From Talinum fruticosum (lineage: Eukaryota > Streptophyta > Magnoliopsida > Caryophyllales > Talinaceae), in NCBI GenBank assembly GCA_021018815.1, contig JAITYX010000010.1, forward strand, positions 10,022,091-10,086,090: a stretch of DNA of 64,000 nucleotides. The letters run 5' to 3'. Below the pieces are notes generated by a model that was not told where the DNA came from, did no database searches, and worked only from the letters and a program-made list of their open reading frames with translations. Of the stretch, positions 45,092 through 56,316 are shown piece by piece; within the stretch, counting starts at the first letter, position 1, and each line of letters opens with the position of its first letter. Both the position numbers and the translations under genes were made by a program.

Positions 45092-47294
45092 GAAGATACT
45101 CAAGATGAGCTTCAAACACCTCAAAAGTTCAAAAGTCCTACACATATTGCAAAGGAGTGGTTACCTTGTTGTGAAGAGGAGTTCAAACCAAAAGAGGGAT
45201 TAGAGTTTGCCAACATCGAAGAATGTGAGAAATTCTATAAATCTTATGCTCATCATGTTGGTTTTAGTGTACGTAAATCAAGATCTAAGAAGACTAAAGA
45301 AGGTGTCCACTCACATCAGTATTTTATTTGCTCTAAACAAGGATTTAGGCAAACATCAACGAATGTGAACCCTAATCGGAAAGTGAAGTTGACTAGAGAG
45401 GGTTGTAATGCAATGATTGGTTTCAAAAAACAAGTACTGGTGCATATGTAATTTTCAGATTTCATGAAGGTCATACACATTTACTTGCAACTCCTAAGAA
45501 GCATCATATACTAAAGTCTAATAGAGTTGTAAATAGTGTGCATAGGACTTTATTCAAGTCGCTTACTCGTGCTAATATTGGACCTTCTAAAGCTCATCGC
45601 ATTATTAAAGAGCAAGTTGGTAGCTTTGAAAATGTTGGATGTAGTAAACAAGACTTGAAAAACTTTCAAAGAGACTTGAAAGCATTTATCAAAGATTCCG
45701 ATGCTCAAATGTTTATTGAGAATTTTAAGAGGAAGTAGGAGGTTCATCCATCATTTTATTTTGCCTACGAGTTGGATGTTGATGGTACACTTAAATATGT
45801 GTTTTGGGCAGATGCCATTGTAAGACTTAATTATTCATTATATGGTGATGTGGTCTCTTTTGATACAACATATGATACTAATAGATACAAAATGATATTT
45901 GCCCCTTTCACTGGGTTGGATAATCATAGGTTGTGTGTTACATTTGGGGCTGCATTCTTGGGGGATGAGAAAGCGGAATCATTTATGTGGTTGTTTGACA
46001 AGTTTTTAGATGCAATGGGGGTCGGATGCCTGTTTGTCTTATTACCGATCAAGATCCCGCAATGAAAGTAGCAATAAAAGAAAATTTTCCAATGACTCGT
46101 CCATCGATTTTGCATCCGGCATATTATGAGAAAACTATCTCGAGAAGGTGGGATGTTCTTTGAATAGTAACAGTGACTTTCTTGCACGATTCAAATCATG
46201 TGTTTACAATTCGGAGACTCCTATAGAATTTGAACAAGGGTGGCAAACAGTTATCCGAGATTTTGATTTGCATAATAATTCATGGTTGTCGCATTTGTAT
46301 CATATTCGAGATATGTGGATACCTACCTATTTTAGGGATTTGTTTTTGGGTGAAGTATTGAGAACCACATCAAGATCCGAAAGTGAAAATCGATTCTTTA
46401 GTAATTTCACAAATCCACATTTGAGTTTGATTGAGTTTTGGATTCGATTTGAAAGTGCAAGTGGAGTTGCAAAGGCATAATCGCTTGTAAGCGGATAATG
46501 AAACATCTTCTTCTCGTACTGTGTTAAAGACAACTAAAGATTTAGAGAGGCATGCAGGTGAAATCTACACCTATGCTAATTTTTATAAGTTTCAGGATGA
46601 GTTTTGGAATGCTTTTATGGATTGTGAGGTTGAGGATAAGCAAGCGATAGAGGAGGGGTTATTAATTAGTGTGTTGGATAATAGTCGAAATAGGACTACA
46701 AAAAGGCAAGTCGTATATAACCCCTCTACTCATGTGGCACATTGCTCATGCAAAATGTTTGAATGTGAAGGTATTCCTTGTTGCCATATATTGTGTATTT
46801 TGAAGGGAAAGGTTTTACGAGAATTGCCATCATATTATGTTTTGAATAGATGGACTAAAATGGCGGCAAATAAGCCAATTTTTGATGTGAATGACACTAT
46901 TTTAGAAGGACGTTCACAAATGGAACTCCATGACAAGTTAATTTCAAGAAATTGGGTTGACTTTTTAGATTGTATGCAACTCGCCGGAAGAGACACGGAA
47001 ATCCTCAACCTTGTTGGCAAAAGAATTCAATGTATTTTAAAAGAAGTGAAGGAGTTGAAGGGAAGTACAAGTGAGAGCAAAATAAGTGAGTTGGAGTCAT
47101 TTATTGGATCAAGTGCTCCCGATCAAATCGACATTCTCCCACCTAAGCAATGCAATACGAAAGGAAGTGGTAAACGAATTAAAGGTGGAAAAGAGAAAGC
47201 AATGGAGCAACAAGCCAAGAGGTTAAGACTTTGTAAAGCTTGTGGACAACAAGCCTACCATGACAGCCGAAATTGTCCTTCAAAGAACTTATAA
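45092..47294 (+). pseudogene. FAR1/FHY3-related MULE transposase, second copy, frameshifted
   Basis: It is closely related to the MULE 1 copy along its length. It reads KEWLPCCEEEFKPKEGLEFA and FYKSYAHHVGFSVRKS. A lost A in a run near 45428 shifts the frame, and reading resumes FHEGHTHLLATPKKHHILKS. There is a TAG at 45736-45738. The core has SFDTTYDTNRYKM and ITDQDPAMK with the same G-run frameshift as MULE 1 near 46018. After further breaks near 46120 and 46460 it is open from 46521 to 47294, with the SWIM finger CSCKMFECEGIPCCHIL and zinc knuckle CKACGQQAYHDSRNC. It is not functional as it stands. Confidence 0.82.
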
Positions 47295-47704
47295 AGGTAA
47301 AAATTTCTTATATTATTTGTAATTGGATTAGCTTTGTCATGGTCTAATTGTAGTATTTTATTTTTGTTTTTTTATATTTTAGGTGGAAGATGTTGGATAA
47401 TGCGTGGAAGTGGAATTTTCAAGTGAGAACATGCTTTGAAGATGTTGGACAAAACGTGGAAGTGCATCTTTCAAGTGGGAACAAGCTTATGTGCACATTT
47501 TACATTTGATGTAATGTTGTTGTTGTTTTGTAGTAGGAACATGCTTGTCTTAGGTTTTGAAACATCTTCGTAAAAGGTTGATGTCTTTCTAATTGACTTG
47601 GTTGGTGATAATTAATGGAAGAGGTTGAAGTCTTTGTTATTGAATTTTTCTTGTACCTCTCAAGTTTATTTGGATTTGTATGCATATGGGAACCATGTCT
47701 TCCA
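47295..47704 (+). other. Transposase 3' flank
   Basis: It contains an imperfect pair of phrases around GATGTTGGATAATGCGTGGAA (47388) and GATGTTGGACAAAACGTGGAA (47439), a diverged 51-bp duplication. No coding sequence is seen. Confidence 0.45.
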
Positions 47705-49015
47705 AGACTGAACTTGCTAGTAACTGCACTTATTCGATCAATTGGAGGGCATATCCATCATAAGATGTGTAAAATATAACTAAAAACTACCTCAAATATT
47801 ACATACCAATAAATGGAAAAAATATCTGAAAAATAAAAAATTTGCTGAAAATTAAGAACTCATTATGCTAAAATCGAAACTCTTGCTTTTACTACTCTTT
47901 CCTCTATGGTATAACCTTCTAACTTCATTTTTAGGTGTGTGTGTGTAGCCCTGGCTGCTCAAAAATAAACTTCTTTCAACTTTTACGCGCATGTCTTGCT
48001 AGCAACGGCACTTGTTCTATCCTAGACTGAACTTGCTAGCAACCGCACTTATTCGATCAATTGGAGGGCATATCCATCATAAGATGTGTAAAATATAACT
48101 AAAAACTACCTCAAATATTACATACCAATAAATGGAAAAAATATCTGAAAAATAAAAAATTCTGCTGAAAATTAGGAACTCATTATGCTAAAATCGAAAC
48201 TCTTGCTTTTACTACTCTTTCCTCTATGGTATAACCTTCTAACTTCATTTTTAGGTGTGTGTGTAGCCCTGGCTGCTCAAAAATAAACTTCTTCCAACTT
48301 TTACGCGCATGTCTTGCTAGCAACGGCACTTGTTCTATCCTAGACTGAACTTGCTAGCAACTGCACTTATTCGATCAATTGGAGGGCATATCCATCATAA
48401 GATGTGTAAAATATAACTTAAAACTACCTCAAATATTACATACCAATAAATGGAAAAAATATCTGAAAAATAAAAAATTCTGCTGAAAATTAGGAACTCA
48501 TTATGCTAAAATCGAAACTCTTGCTTTTACTACTCTTTCCTCTATGGTATAACCTTCTAACTTCATTTTTAGGTGTGTGTGTAGCCCTGGCTGCTCAAAA
48601 ATAAACTTCTTCCAACTTTTACGCGCATGTCTTGCTAGCAACGGCACTTGTTCTATCCTAGACTGAACTTGCTAGCAACTGCACTTATTCGATCAATTGG
48701 AGGGCATATCCATCATAAGATGTGTAAAATATAACTAAAAACTACCTCAAATATTACATACCAATAAATGGAAAAAATATCTGAAAAATAAAAAATTCTG
48801 CTGAAAATTAGGAACTCATTATGCTAAAATCGAAACTCTTGCTTTTACTACTCTTTCCTCTATGGTATAACCTTCTAACTTCATTTTTAGGTGTGTATGT
48901 AGCCCTGGCTGCTCAAAAATAAACTTATTTCAACTTTTACGCGCATGTCTTGCTAGCAACGGCACTTGTTCTATCCTAGACTGAACTTGCTAGCAACTGC
49001 ACTTATTCGGTCAAC
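47705..49015 (+). repeat. Four tandem copies of a 318-bp unit plus a partial fifth
   Basis: Copies start with AGACTGAACTTGCTAG at 47705, 48024, 48342, 48660 and 48978, giving periods of 319, 318, 318 and 318. They are almost identical, so the expansion is recent. The unit is AT-rich, with no ORF worth noting. It lies inside MULE 2 just before the tRNA-like sequence; I do not see it in MULE 1. Confidence 0.92.
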
Positions 49016-49042
49016 TTTTAAGCATGTTTTAGTTTTGTTTTC

Positions 49043-49113
49043 AGCCTATGTGGGATTTGAACCCACATCTTTTGTGTAATAACACAAATGCTCTACCAAT
49101 TGAGCTAATAGGT
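49043..49113 (-). tRNA. tRNA-like sequence inside MULE 2 (probably not functional)
   Basis: The minus strand reads CCTATTAGCTCAATTGGTAG then AGCATTTGTG, a TTATTA loop, CACAAAAGATGTGGGTT and CAAATCCCACATAGG. The A box (TAGCTCAATTGG) and T arm are good. The first base is changed relative to the acceptor pairing, and the anticodon loop is again 6 bases. It is clearly related to the 40954-41025 copy, and both lie 1.3-1.75 kb after the transposase. Confidence 0.45.
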
Positions 49114-49626
49114 GTCCAATGTTTCATAAACATGTGTGTTAAATGTAAAAGCAAGAGAGTTGCAACAATCGTTTTGACTTTTGTGTTAAATGAAAAAGCA
49201 AGTAGTGTTCATCCATTCTCACTGTGGCACAAACTCTGAAAGTGTCTAAGTTGACAGACATATGAAGAATACCGTATCAAAAGAACCCACTTAATAAGAA
49301 GATCGAAACAAGGAAGCCATCATTCCATGATGTGACTAACACAAATCCCTGAAGTTGGAGTGCTTTTGAATGAAAAAGAAATAGGGGTTTTAATCGATCA
49401 ATTTTTCAAGATACTAATTTCTCCTTAGCTCATGTCCATAAGTGTTAGCTCTGATCTTTTCCCATTCTGTAGTTCTCACCACTGTGCTTGTATTTGCCCA
49501 TACTCGTAATTTTAGCACAAGACGGAACATAGGTTTAGAAGAAAGGCAATAGATGAGAAAACAAGGCCGGACCTTCCAACATAGGCTATATTAGCGATGG
49601 TGTTATTGAGAGAGGGGGTAACTCAC

Positions 49627-49723
49627 ATTCAAGATAATTTGAGGAATTCGGCCACCCATGTAGATAGCAACCATTAGCCATCCCAACCACCGACCGAAAG
49701 CATTGTGCTCGAAACCCATGTTC
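49627..49723 (-). pseudogene. Captured exon of a PQ-loop (YPQ-like vacuolar amino-acid transporter) gene
   Basis: On the minus strand a CAG acceptor is followed by AACATGGGT, reading NMGFEHNAFGRWLGWLMVAI then YMGGRIPQIILN, and ends at a GTGAGT donor. GWxMAAIYMGGRLPQI is the hallmark start of the second PQ-loop repeat in plant YPQ-type proteins, as I recall them. Both splice sites are present, so genomic DNA was captured. Only one exon is recognised; the neighbouring exon-like block at 49813-49927 is unassigned. Confidence 0.55.
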
Positions 49724-51332
49724 CTGTACGTATACACTTTCAAATTCTAAGTAAACTTGTTATAGTGTATTCTACCCCGCAAAAGAGGCCGCATTGAATA
49801 TAGAATACATACACTTAACATCCTCCTTCCTGTAAAGCCCACAAAGGCATCGAGATAGCGCATTGCCCTGAATAGGCAGGTTGACGAGATGCTGCCAGCG
49901 CTGCTCCTCGAGCAGCCTGCCGGAGTTCTACCAAAACAAAAAAATAATATAATTAGCTGCAGAGTTTAGTAACTAGCAAATGAAATTTAGTGAAATTTGA
50001 GTAGTCTAGAGCATTCTTTATTGTACGGATCTCCTCAATGTTAGCATACTCGTATTCCACTTTGCGGGGGCCTAAGGAAATGTGATTACCGATGAGACTT
50101 TTTCTCTAACTAGAAAAGTCATGTCTGTTACAGGTCGAAGTTGTAGCTGTTCATTATCAATTTATCAGCTTGATGTGGCATAGCAAAGTCGCCTCGCAAA
50201 TTAATTTTCCTCGATAATGGCATGCTACTACTCTTGTCGCAACCTATGACTCAATCATTGGGTACAAGTGAACAGACCATCTTATCCAACACCCCCACCA
50301 AGATGCAAAATAGAAAAGATTGGACCCAAAATGAGGTTCGAGTATATTCACATAGGCGATCTCACACTTTGGCTCTTTGACCCTTGTAAATATGTTAAAA
50401 GAAGTCTATGTGGTTAATGAAAAGATTTCCAATGATTTTCTGTTCAGCCTCCTAATAATCACATTCTTGAAAGAAATCTAAGCATTCAGAAAATTCAATG
50501 AACAAGACACTAGGTCTAGCCGATATCATTCTATCCACTAATATCAAGACTTTGGAAAGTAAATTAGGTAAAATGTGAAGCTTCCTTGTCAAATATGCCT
50601 TAATCCATTAACCGAGCATATGCTAAGTGAGAATCCATTACAAAACCAGGCACAAACAGTCTCCAAGCCAGGCAACAAAGGATCAGCAAATTCACATAGG
50701 ATAGCCGGATTTACATCGGTTGATGTTTACTACTTATGAGATGTAAGGCCAAGAGAAATGTAAATTTCAGAAAGCAACCTCCATTTTTGCAAGCAGAAGT
50801 TCAAATGATTTCGAACAAAGCACACCAAATCTACAACAATTTCAGGTCCAACTCCATTCAATCAACCATTACAAAACCAATTTCGGTTAATTTTAACCCC
50901 AAAACATTGTTACAAACCAACATTAATCAACCCGGAAAATACACAAGAAAAAAAAAGTGGATACCTGCAATTTTGTCTTCCCCAATTCGATTTTGAGAGC
51001 CACCAAAGTGAGAGAGAGAGAGCAAGCTCGGGTATTGGATGCCGGCGGTCGAGCAACGAGAGAAAGAGAGCGAGGTCGGGGTATTGGACGCCGACGGTGA
51101 GCAACGAGAGAGAGCGAGGTCGAGTATTGGCGCCGGCGGTGAGCGACGACGAGAGAGAGAGCGAGGGGGCTCGGGGGTTAGCGACGACAGAGAGAGAGGG
51201 AGGGGGTCAGCGACTATTGAGAAATCACGCCGGCGTCGGCAACGAGAGAGAGAGGGATGGGACTCGGGGTCGGCGACTGGAGCAGCGAGAGATAGGGCGA
51301 TGGCGTTCAACCGAAGCAGCAAGAGAGAGAAA
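49724..51332. other. MULE 2 interior, possible further captured pieces, no firm gene
   Basis: On the minus strand, 49927-49813 is bounded by a TAG acceptor and a GTATGT donor and is open in one frame (NSGRLLEEQRWQHLVNLPIQ). Around 50100-50020 another frame reads SLGPRKVEYEYANIEEIRTI. Neither is recognised. The rest is AT-rich, then GA-rich close to the right TIR. Confidence 0.3.
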
Positions 51333-51681
51333 GGAGGGCAGCGAGAGATAGGCTACCGGTCGGAGAGGCAATGTCGGGATTCCGGCGACAGAGGCTGCCG
51401 GTCGGAGGTAGACGCCGGCGGGACTCTTTCTCGCAACCCGAGAGCGAGAGTGAGAGCGAGAGTTAGAGAGAGAGAGAGAGTACTTGGGAGGGCTGGAGAG
51501 GATGGAAAATGACGATGATTTTCCAGTCCTCCCCCTCCCAGGAAAAAAAAATTTTTTTTTTAAAAAATGAAATTTTCCTCTTTTTATCTCAGCCATTAAA
51601 TTAAAATTCAATGGTTGAGATTAAAAGTGCTCACCTAATAGGTGAGCTCACCTAAAGGGAGGGCTCACTTGAACCCTCCCC
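51333..51681 (+). repeat. Right terminal inverted repeat of MULE 2
   Basis: The partner of 43781-44127. It ends GGCTCACTTGAACCCTCCCC directly before (TA)n. An ORF of 157 codons at 51039-51512 crosses into it but is low-complexity GA-repeat translation. Confidence 0.85.
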
Positions 51682-52265
51682 TATATATATATATATATAT
51701 AAAGCAGAAGAACGAATAAAGAGCTTACAGTTATCTTTCATTGTTGATAAAAGCCCACATCCAACTAAAAAGAAAGAAAAGGGTGAAATAGAACTGAAAA
51801 TAATAAGCAAAAAATAAATAAAAATAAAAATACATTGATCTAAATGACGAACCTCTAATTATAAAAATTAGAGAATAAAATAATAAAAAAGGAAATAAAG
51901 AGTAGTAAATTTACCAGTATATATTATTTAACTTCTCCTTATTATGATAAAATCTAATTAGAAACACAAAAAGATTAAAATAAAAAAATAATAAAAACAA
52001 AAGGAAAAAGGAGTTGCTGGATCAAAATGACATAAAAAACATAAAAGAAAAAACCAAAAAGTTTTAAAAAGAAATCCAAAACGTCTTTGTCAGCTTCCAT
52101 GGTTCCTCCTTTTATAATTAGCCAATGCTTGTAAGTATTTCCTTCATAAATTTTCACTATGGTCAAAGGTTATTTGTTTGATTTGAAAATGTTGGTTATT
52201 TGAGAACATAACATTATTGAGGAGTGTTAGTTAAAAATATTTAAAAAGAAAATAAAGTGCTTTGA
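51682..52265. other. (TA)n tract and AT-rich spacer between MULE 2 and the LINE
   Basis: (TA)9 occupies about 51682-51700. The remainder is A-rich on the plus strand with no recognisable gene. The left copy of the LINE target duplication, AGTGCTTTGA, is at 52256-52265. Confidence 0.7.
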
Positions 52266-52304
52266 ATTTTTTTTTTTTTATCGGAGGAAAGTTGGCTTTA
52301 TTAA

Positions 52305-52886
52305 TCAAGGACTAATGAAGTATCGATTCATGACCAACTTTAGTACCGACTCCGGATCATTTTCGACCCACACCCTAATAGAAAGCTTGAAGGGTTGAAG
52401 GTGGGCTAAAGCATGAGCCACCTTATTACCCCTACGGATATGTGAAAATAAACAAGACTCAAACAACTTACAAGCATCCGGAATATCGAAATAAACAAAC
52501 CAATTTCGTAACTCGTAAAAGTGTTCTTAGAGATCTTCGCAATAATTGCAGCACAATCACTTTCAACAATAATTCGTTGGAGACCATAATCCAAGTGCCA
52601 ACTTCAGCCCAAATAATAGTGCTTTGGCTTCCACAATTTCAGGGCCAAGGAAGCCACCTGTCTTGACGAACCCTATAAGCACCACTAACCCCAAGCTATC
52701 ACGCACAACAACACCCCACCCAAAGCCCCAACCGCCCGACTTCCCTCCATCAACATTGATCTTCCACCGCCTCAAACCAGGTGGACTCCACTGCTCCATT
52801 CTCGGTGATGTATTCAAAGCCATGGCCGAGTAAGCTCTCCGGTATTCATTTACAATACTTATGGCCTTGACAGACAAACTAGCCAA
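52305..52886 (-). pseudogene. LINE RNase H domain, C-terminal end of ORF2
   Basis: The reading runs RWKINVDGGKSGGWGFGWGV then VVRDSLGLVVL, EIVEAKALLFGLKLAL, YGLQRIIVESDCAAIIAKI and RRGNKVAHALAHLQPF, ending at a stop near 52305-52307. The Asp (NVDG), Glu (EAKAL), Asp (ESDC) and the His-containing NKVAHALA block correspond to the RVT_3 type of RNase H found in many plant L1 elements. At least two frame changes are needed to follow it. Confidence 0.8.
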
Positions 52887-52899
52887 TGACAGATCCCCT

Positions 52900-53400
52900 T
52901 CCCCGAAAAGTCTCCGGTTGCGGGCATTCTACACCTCCCATGTCACAGCCTAAGAATTCCTCCCACTCCTCAATCCTCAATTTAGATTTGGCATGGAGAA
53001 TAAAGTCTCCGTAAGAAGAGAAGCCAACTTCCCACAAGGAGTAAGAAAACTTACTTGAATTCCAGATCGATACCGTTGGAGGGCAACGGAAAAGGGCATG
53101 ACAGACATCCTCTTCGGATAAGCTGCGAATACCGCAGACTCTCGGACAGTGTTGGAATACGACTTGCTAGATTTACAGCCATGGGAAGAGACCGAGAACA
53201 AGCCCGCCACACAAACGCCTTGATACGAGGTGGCGGACATGCCCTCCACAGCTCTTTCGAGTGACTTGGAGCTCCAGATTACTTGATCCCGATTCATCCG
53301 CATTGTTCCAGCTTCGGATACAGTGATGGGCAGCCTTAATAGATGAGTTCGCCTATTGGCGAAAAGTGCCAAAGGGGCCTATCTGCAGGGAAAGAACGAG
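52900..53400 (-). pseudogene. LINE zf-RVT (zinc-binding) region of ORF2
   Basis: In one of its frames this region reads ALWRACPPRIKAFVWRACSR, SLPMAVNLASR and a CxHxLFRCP-like block (VCHALFRCP). These match the RT-associated zinc-binding domain of plant LINEs. It is broken by several frame changes. Confidence 0.65.
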
Positions 53401-53559
53401 AGAGAGGATAGATTTAATACAGATCCACATCAATCGGCGTAAACATCATATTCAGCATATCCTCCTTCCAAGCAGAAATTTCCCTATCAATAAGATCTCC
53501 GACCCTAATAAGTGAGTACCTCGGGTCCATATTTGTGATCACCTTGAACGAGTGAGGTC

Positions 53560-55450
53560 TAGGAAGCTATTTATCAGCCTATACGTTAACTAGAAAACCA
53601 TCCCCTATACGCCATCTCATGCCACGAGATACAACCCACTCGGACATTCCAAATACTCCGCCGGATATAACTCGGTCGAGGCCCCAAAGGAGCGTAAAAA
53701 GAATGGTATTCGGAAAGTAGCGGGCTTTTAGGACTTGGAATACTAAGGAGTCTCTGTTACTAATTAGTCTCCATATCTCGCCATGCAAGGAGAGCTAGAT
53801 TAAAATCAGCAAAGTCTTTGAACCCCATGCCGCCAAACGATTTACTATCACACAATTTATGTCGGCCAACCCAATGAATTTTACGGGAGTTTGTAGAGTG
53901 ACCCCACCAAAATCTATTCACCATCGCTTGTATCTCATTACAAAACTCCTTGGGAAACAGAAACACACTCATAGCATAGGTAGGGATTGCTTGGGCAACC
54001 GCCTTTACTAGCACTTCCCTTCGTGCCCACGAGAAGTAACGGTCGAACCAAGCTGTTCAGTCTTTTCCCGATACGGTCTTTAATGTAGAGGAACGGTTTC
54101 TTCTTTGACCTCCCAATTCGAGTAGGAACCCCCGGATATCTCGTCATGAGACAAGACTTCCCTAATATCCAGCCTTCAAAGAAACCGCCTTTTTCCGAAC
54201 TCGCAGCGTCCCTTTATTGAAGGCAACACTAGATTTGTCAAAGTTGATTTTTGGCCCGATGCCAACTCGTAAGTAGCTAGAATGATGGTCACAATTTCAG
54301 CTTGACCCTCTGTTGCTTCATAAAAGATCATAGTATCGTCAAGCAAACAAAAAGTGAGAGATCATTAGAGCTTCGTTGCAAATAGTATATCCTCTTAATT
54401 CCCGAGTGAACTGCATCGGAGAGAAGATAAGAAAGGCCTTCAAAGAACAAAAAGAAATAGATACGGAGAGATAGGGTCTCCCGCCGGAGACCTCTTTCGA
54501 GCCGAAGAAAACCTCTCGGTTCACCATTAATCACAAAGGACATTGAAGTAGATTCCACACAAGACATAACCAAATTAACCCAACCATCAGTGAAACCCAT
54601 TTTCAACATAACCCTTTTAAAGAACAGTTCATAGCATGGAAAATCTCAAAAGCCACTTGGATATTGTCCGAGATAAACCTTCCGGTGTAAAGGCACTTTG
54701 GGACACATAAATAATGTCCGGGAGGAAAGTTTTTAGACGATTAGAAATAACCTTGGTGACCAACTTGTAAACTACGTTACACAAACTGATAGGGCGAAAA
54801 TCCTCGATACGAGTAGGATTTTTTTTTTTTTGGGATTAGAACCACATGGGTATGGTTTAATCCGTCAGGCATAGGCTCACCATTAAGAATACCCAAGACT
54901 GCGGCCGAGACATCCCCCTACCGTATCCCAATAATTTTGAAAAAGAAGGGATTCATACCATCTGGAGCTGGAGCTTTCGACGGGTGCATTTGATTCAGGT
55001 GCAGCTTCTACCTCTTCGAGTCATGTACGACTTATATAAAGAATCATTCATACTTTGCGAAACCACCGTGGGGATAACCAAAATCACCTCATCTACAGGG
55101 GATGGGTGATCCGTTTTGAAGATATTAGTTAAATAGTTGGTGATTATTTCCTCCGGCTTATCTCGCATCCGTATGTCGGTCACCATTTGTGTCTAGAAGG
55201 CCCGTAATGAAGTTTGTTCTACGTCTAGCACTTGATTTTTCATGGAACCATTTGGTATTTTTGTCCCCAAATTTGACGTAATTAGCACGGGATCCTTGCC
55301 ACCATAAGAGCTCTTCTCTATGTCTCCAAACAGCAAGTTCATCCATAAGCGCTCTCCGGTCATGAACATTTTGGACTCGCCTTTAACTCGTTGAGTACGG
55401 ATAGCAATTTCTTTCCGAACTTGGCCAAAGTCACTCTGTTCCATTCAAGT
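53560..55450 (-). pseudogene. LINE reverse transcriptase domain of ORF2
   Basis: Recognisable blocks from 5' to 3' are MKNQVLDVEQ-type linker sequence near 55200-55400, then MGFTDGWVNLVMSCV with VINGEPRGF and LERGLRRE (54600-54480). The active-site box LLDDTMIFYEATEG follows (about 54340, the family usually has ADD). Then come VKAVAQAIPTYAMSVFLFPK, RFWWGHSTNSRKIHWV and GGMGFKDFADFNLALLA (54014-53770), and IWRLISNRDSLVFQVLKARY (53780-53700). Frameshifts separate most blocks. Confidence 0.82.
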
Positions 55451-55479
55451 AGTGCGACCATGCAGTTATCTATCTTTCT

Positions 55480-56316
55480 TAGACAGAGGTCACCTGCTGA
55501 TCCACCCCTCAAAGCAGCACCAAGCCCATTTGACTACCGCCTCACACCCCTCATCCGTGGCCCACATCTGTTCAAACCGTTTCCTACCTCGCCGCCGGTC
55601 TCTCCCGGAGATAGCCGGATCAACTCGGAGCATAATTGGTAGGTGATCGGATAATTTCTTATCCATGTGTATCACAAGTAGCATTAGGGAACAAAGATGA
55701 CCATTCGGCAAAAGCCGAAAACCTATCTAATCTTTCTTTACCGACTCCTCACCATCTCTCCCATTCCACCAGGTAAATTCATGCCCTGAAAAATTTAAGT
55801 CGTAGAGACCACAGTCTTCCCAAGTCATCCCGAAAGTATTCAAAACAACTTGATTCCTCGTTGCGAGCCCGTTTTTTCGAAGTTATAAAAGATCTCATTA
55901 TAATCTCCTCCCACCAGCCAAGGAAGAGTCGAGTTACCACCGATATCGGTAAGCAATTCACACGTTTTCGGTTTGTTTGACGTTTCGGCCACCTATACGG
56001 ACCCGTAAAATGCCATTGAACATTATCCCTTTTCCGACTAAATTCGACGTCAATATGGTTTAGAGATGAGGAAAGCAAATTCACCATAGACCCATTGTCC
56101 CACGATGACGGCTAAGCCTCCCGATCTTCCTCTACTATCAACACACACTGCCCGAATATTACCAATTTGTTTCAATTTAGCAGACAAACTCCACACTACT
56201 AAGTTTGGTTTCCGAAAGGAAAACCAAATTCGGCTTATACCTCCGCAACAGGTTGTGGAGGTCCGGAACTCGCCCGGGTCGTCGAGTCCCCGGTAGTTGA
56301 GGCATAAAATACTCAT
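55480..56316 (-). pseudogene. LINE endonuclease (EEP/APE-like) domain, start of ORF2
   Basis: MSILCLNYRGLDDPGEFRT opens at 56316, followed in another frame by LVFLSETKLSS, then CVDSRGRSGGLAVIVG and later MWATDEGC-type C-terminal sequence. CLNYRGL, SETKL and GRSGGLA are the standard endonuclease motifs of plant L1 ORF2. The ATG at 56316 looks like the original start. Confidence 0.78.

Larger units (their letters stand above)
43781..51681 (+). mobile_element. FAR1-type Mutator-like element (MULE 2) with about 347-bp TIRs
   Basis: The left arm 43781-44127 and right arm 51333-51681 are inverted copies, close to identical from GGGGAGGGTTCAAGTGAGCC inward through the (CT)n run to GCCTATCTCTCGCTGCCCTCC. 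The interior has a transposase related to that of MULE 1 (45092-47294), a 318-bp tandem repeat, a tRNA-like sequence and at least one minus-strand gene fragment. It starts 4 bases after MULE 1 ends and is followed by (TA)9. The very similar TIRs suggest more recent movement than MULE 1. Confidence 0.85.

Noticed and set aside
47705..49015. Regular repeat considered as a CRISPR-like or satellite array
   Set aside because: Units are contiguous, with no spacers, and this is a plant nuclear context. It is a simple tandem duplication.
51039..51512. 157-codon frame rich in Arg/Glu/Gly
   Set aside because: It is GA-repeat sequence that runs into the MULE 2 terminal repeat; a composition artefact.
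53560..55450. Considered a pararetrovirus or LTR-type reverse transcriptase
   Set aside because: The order endonuclease, RT, zf-RVT, RNase H, with a poly(A) tail and variable-length target duplication, identifies an L1 LINE.
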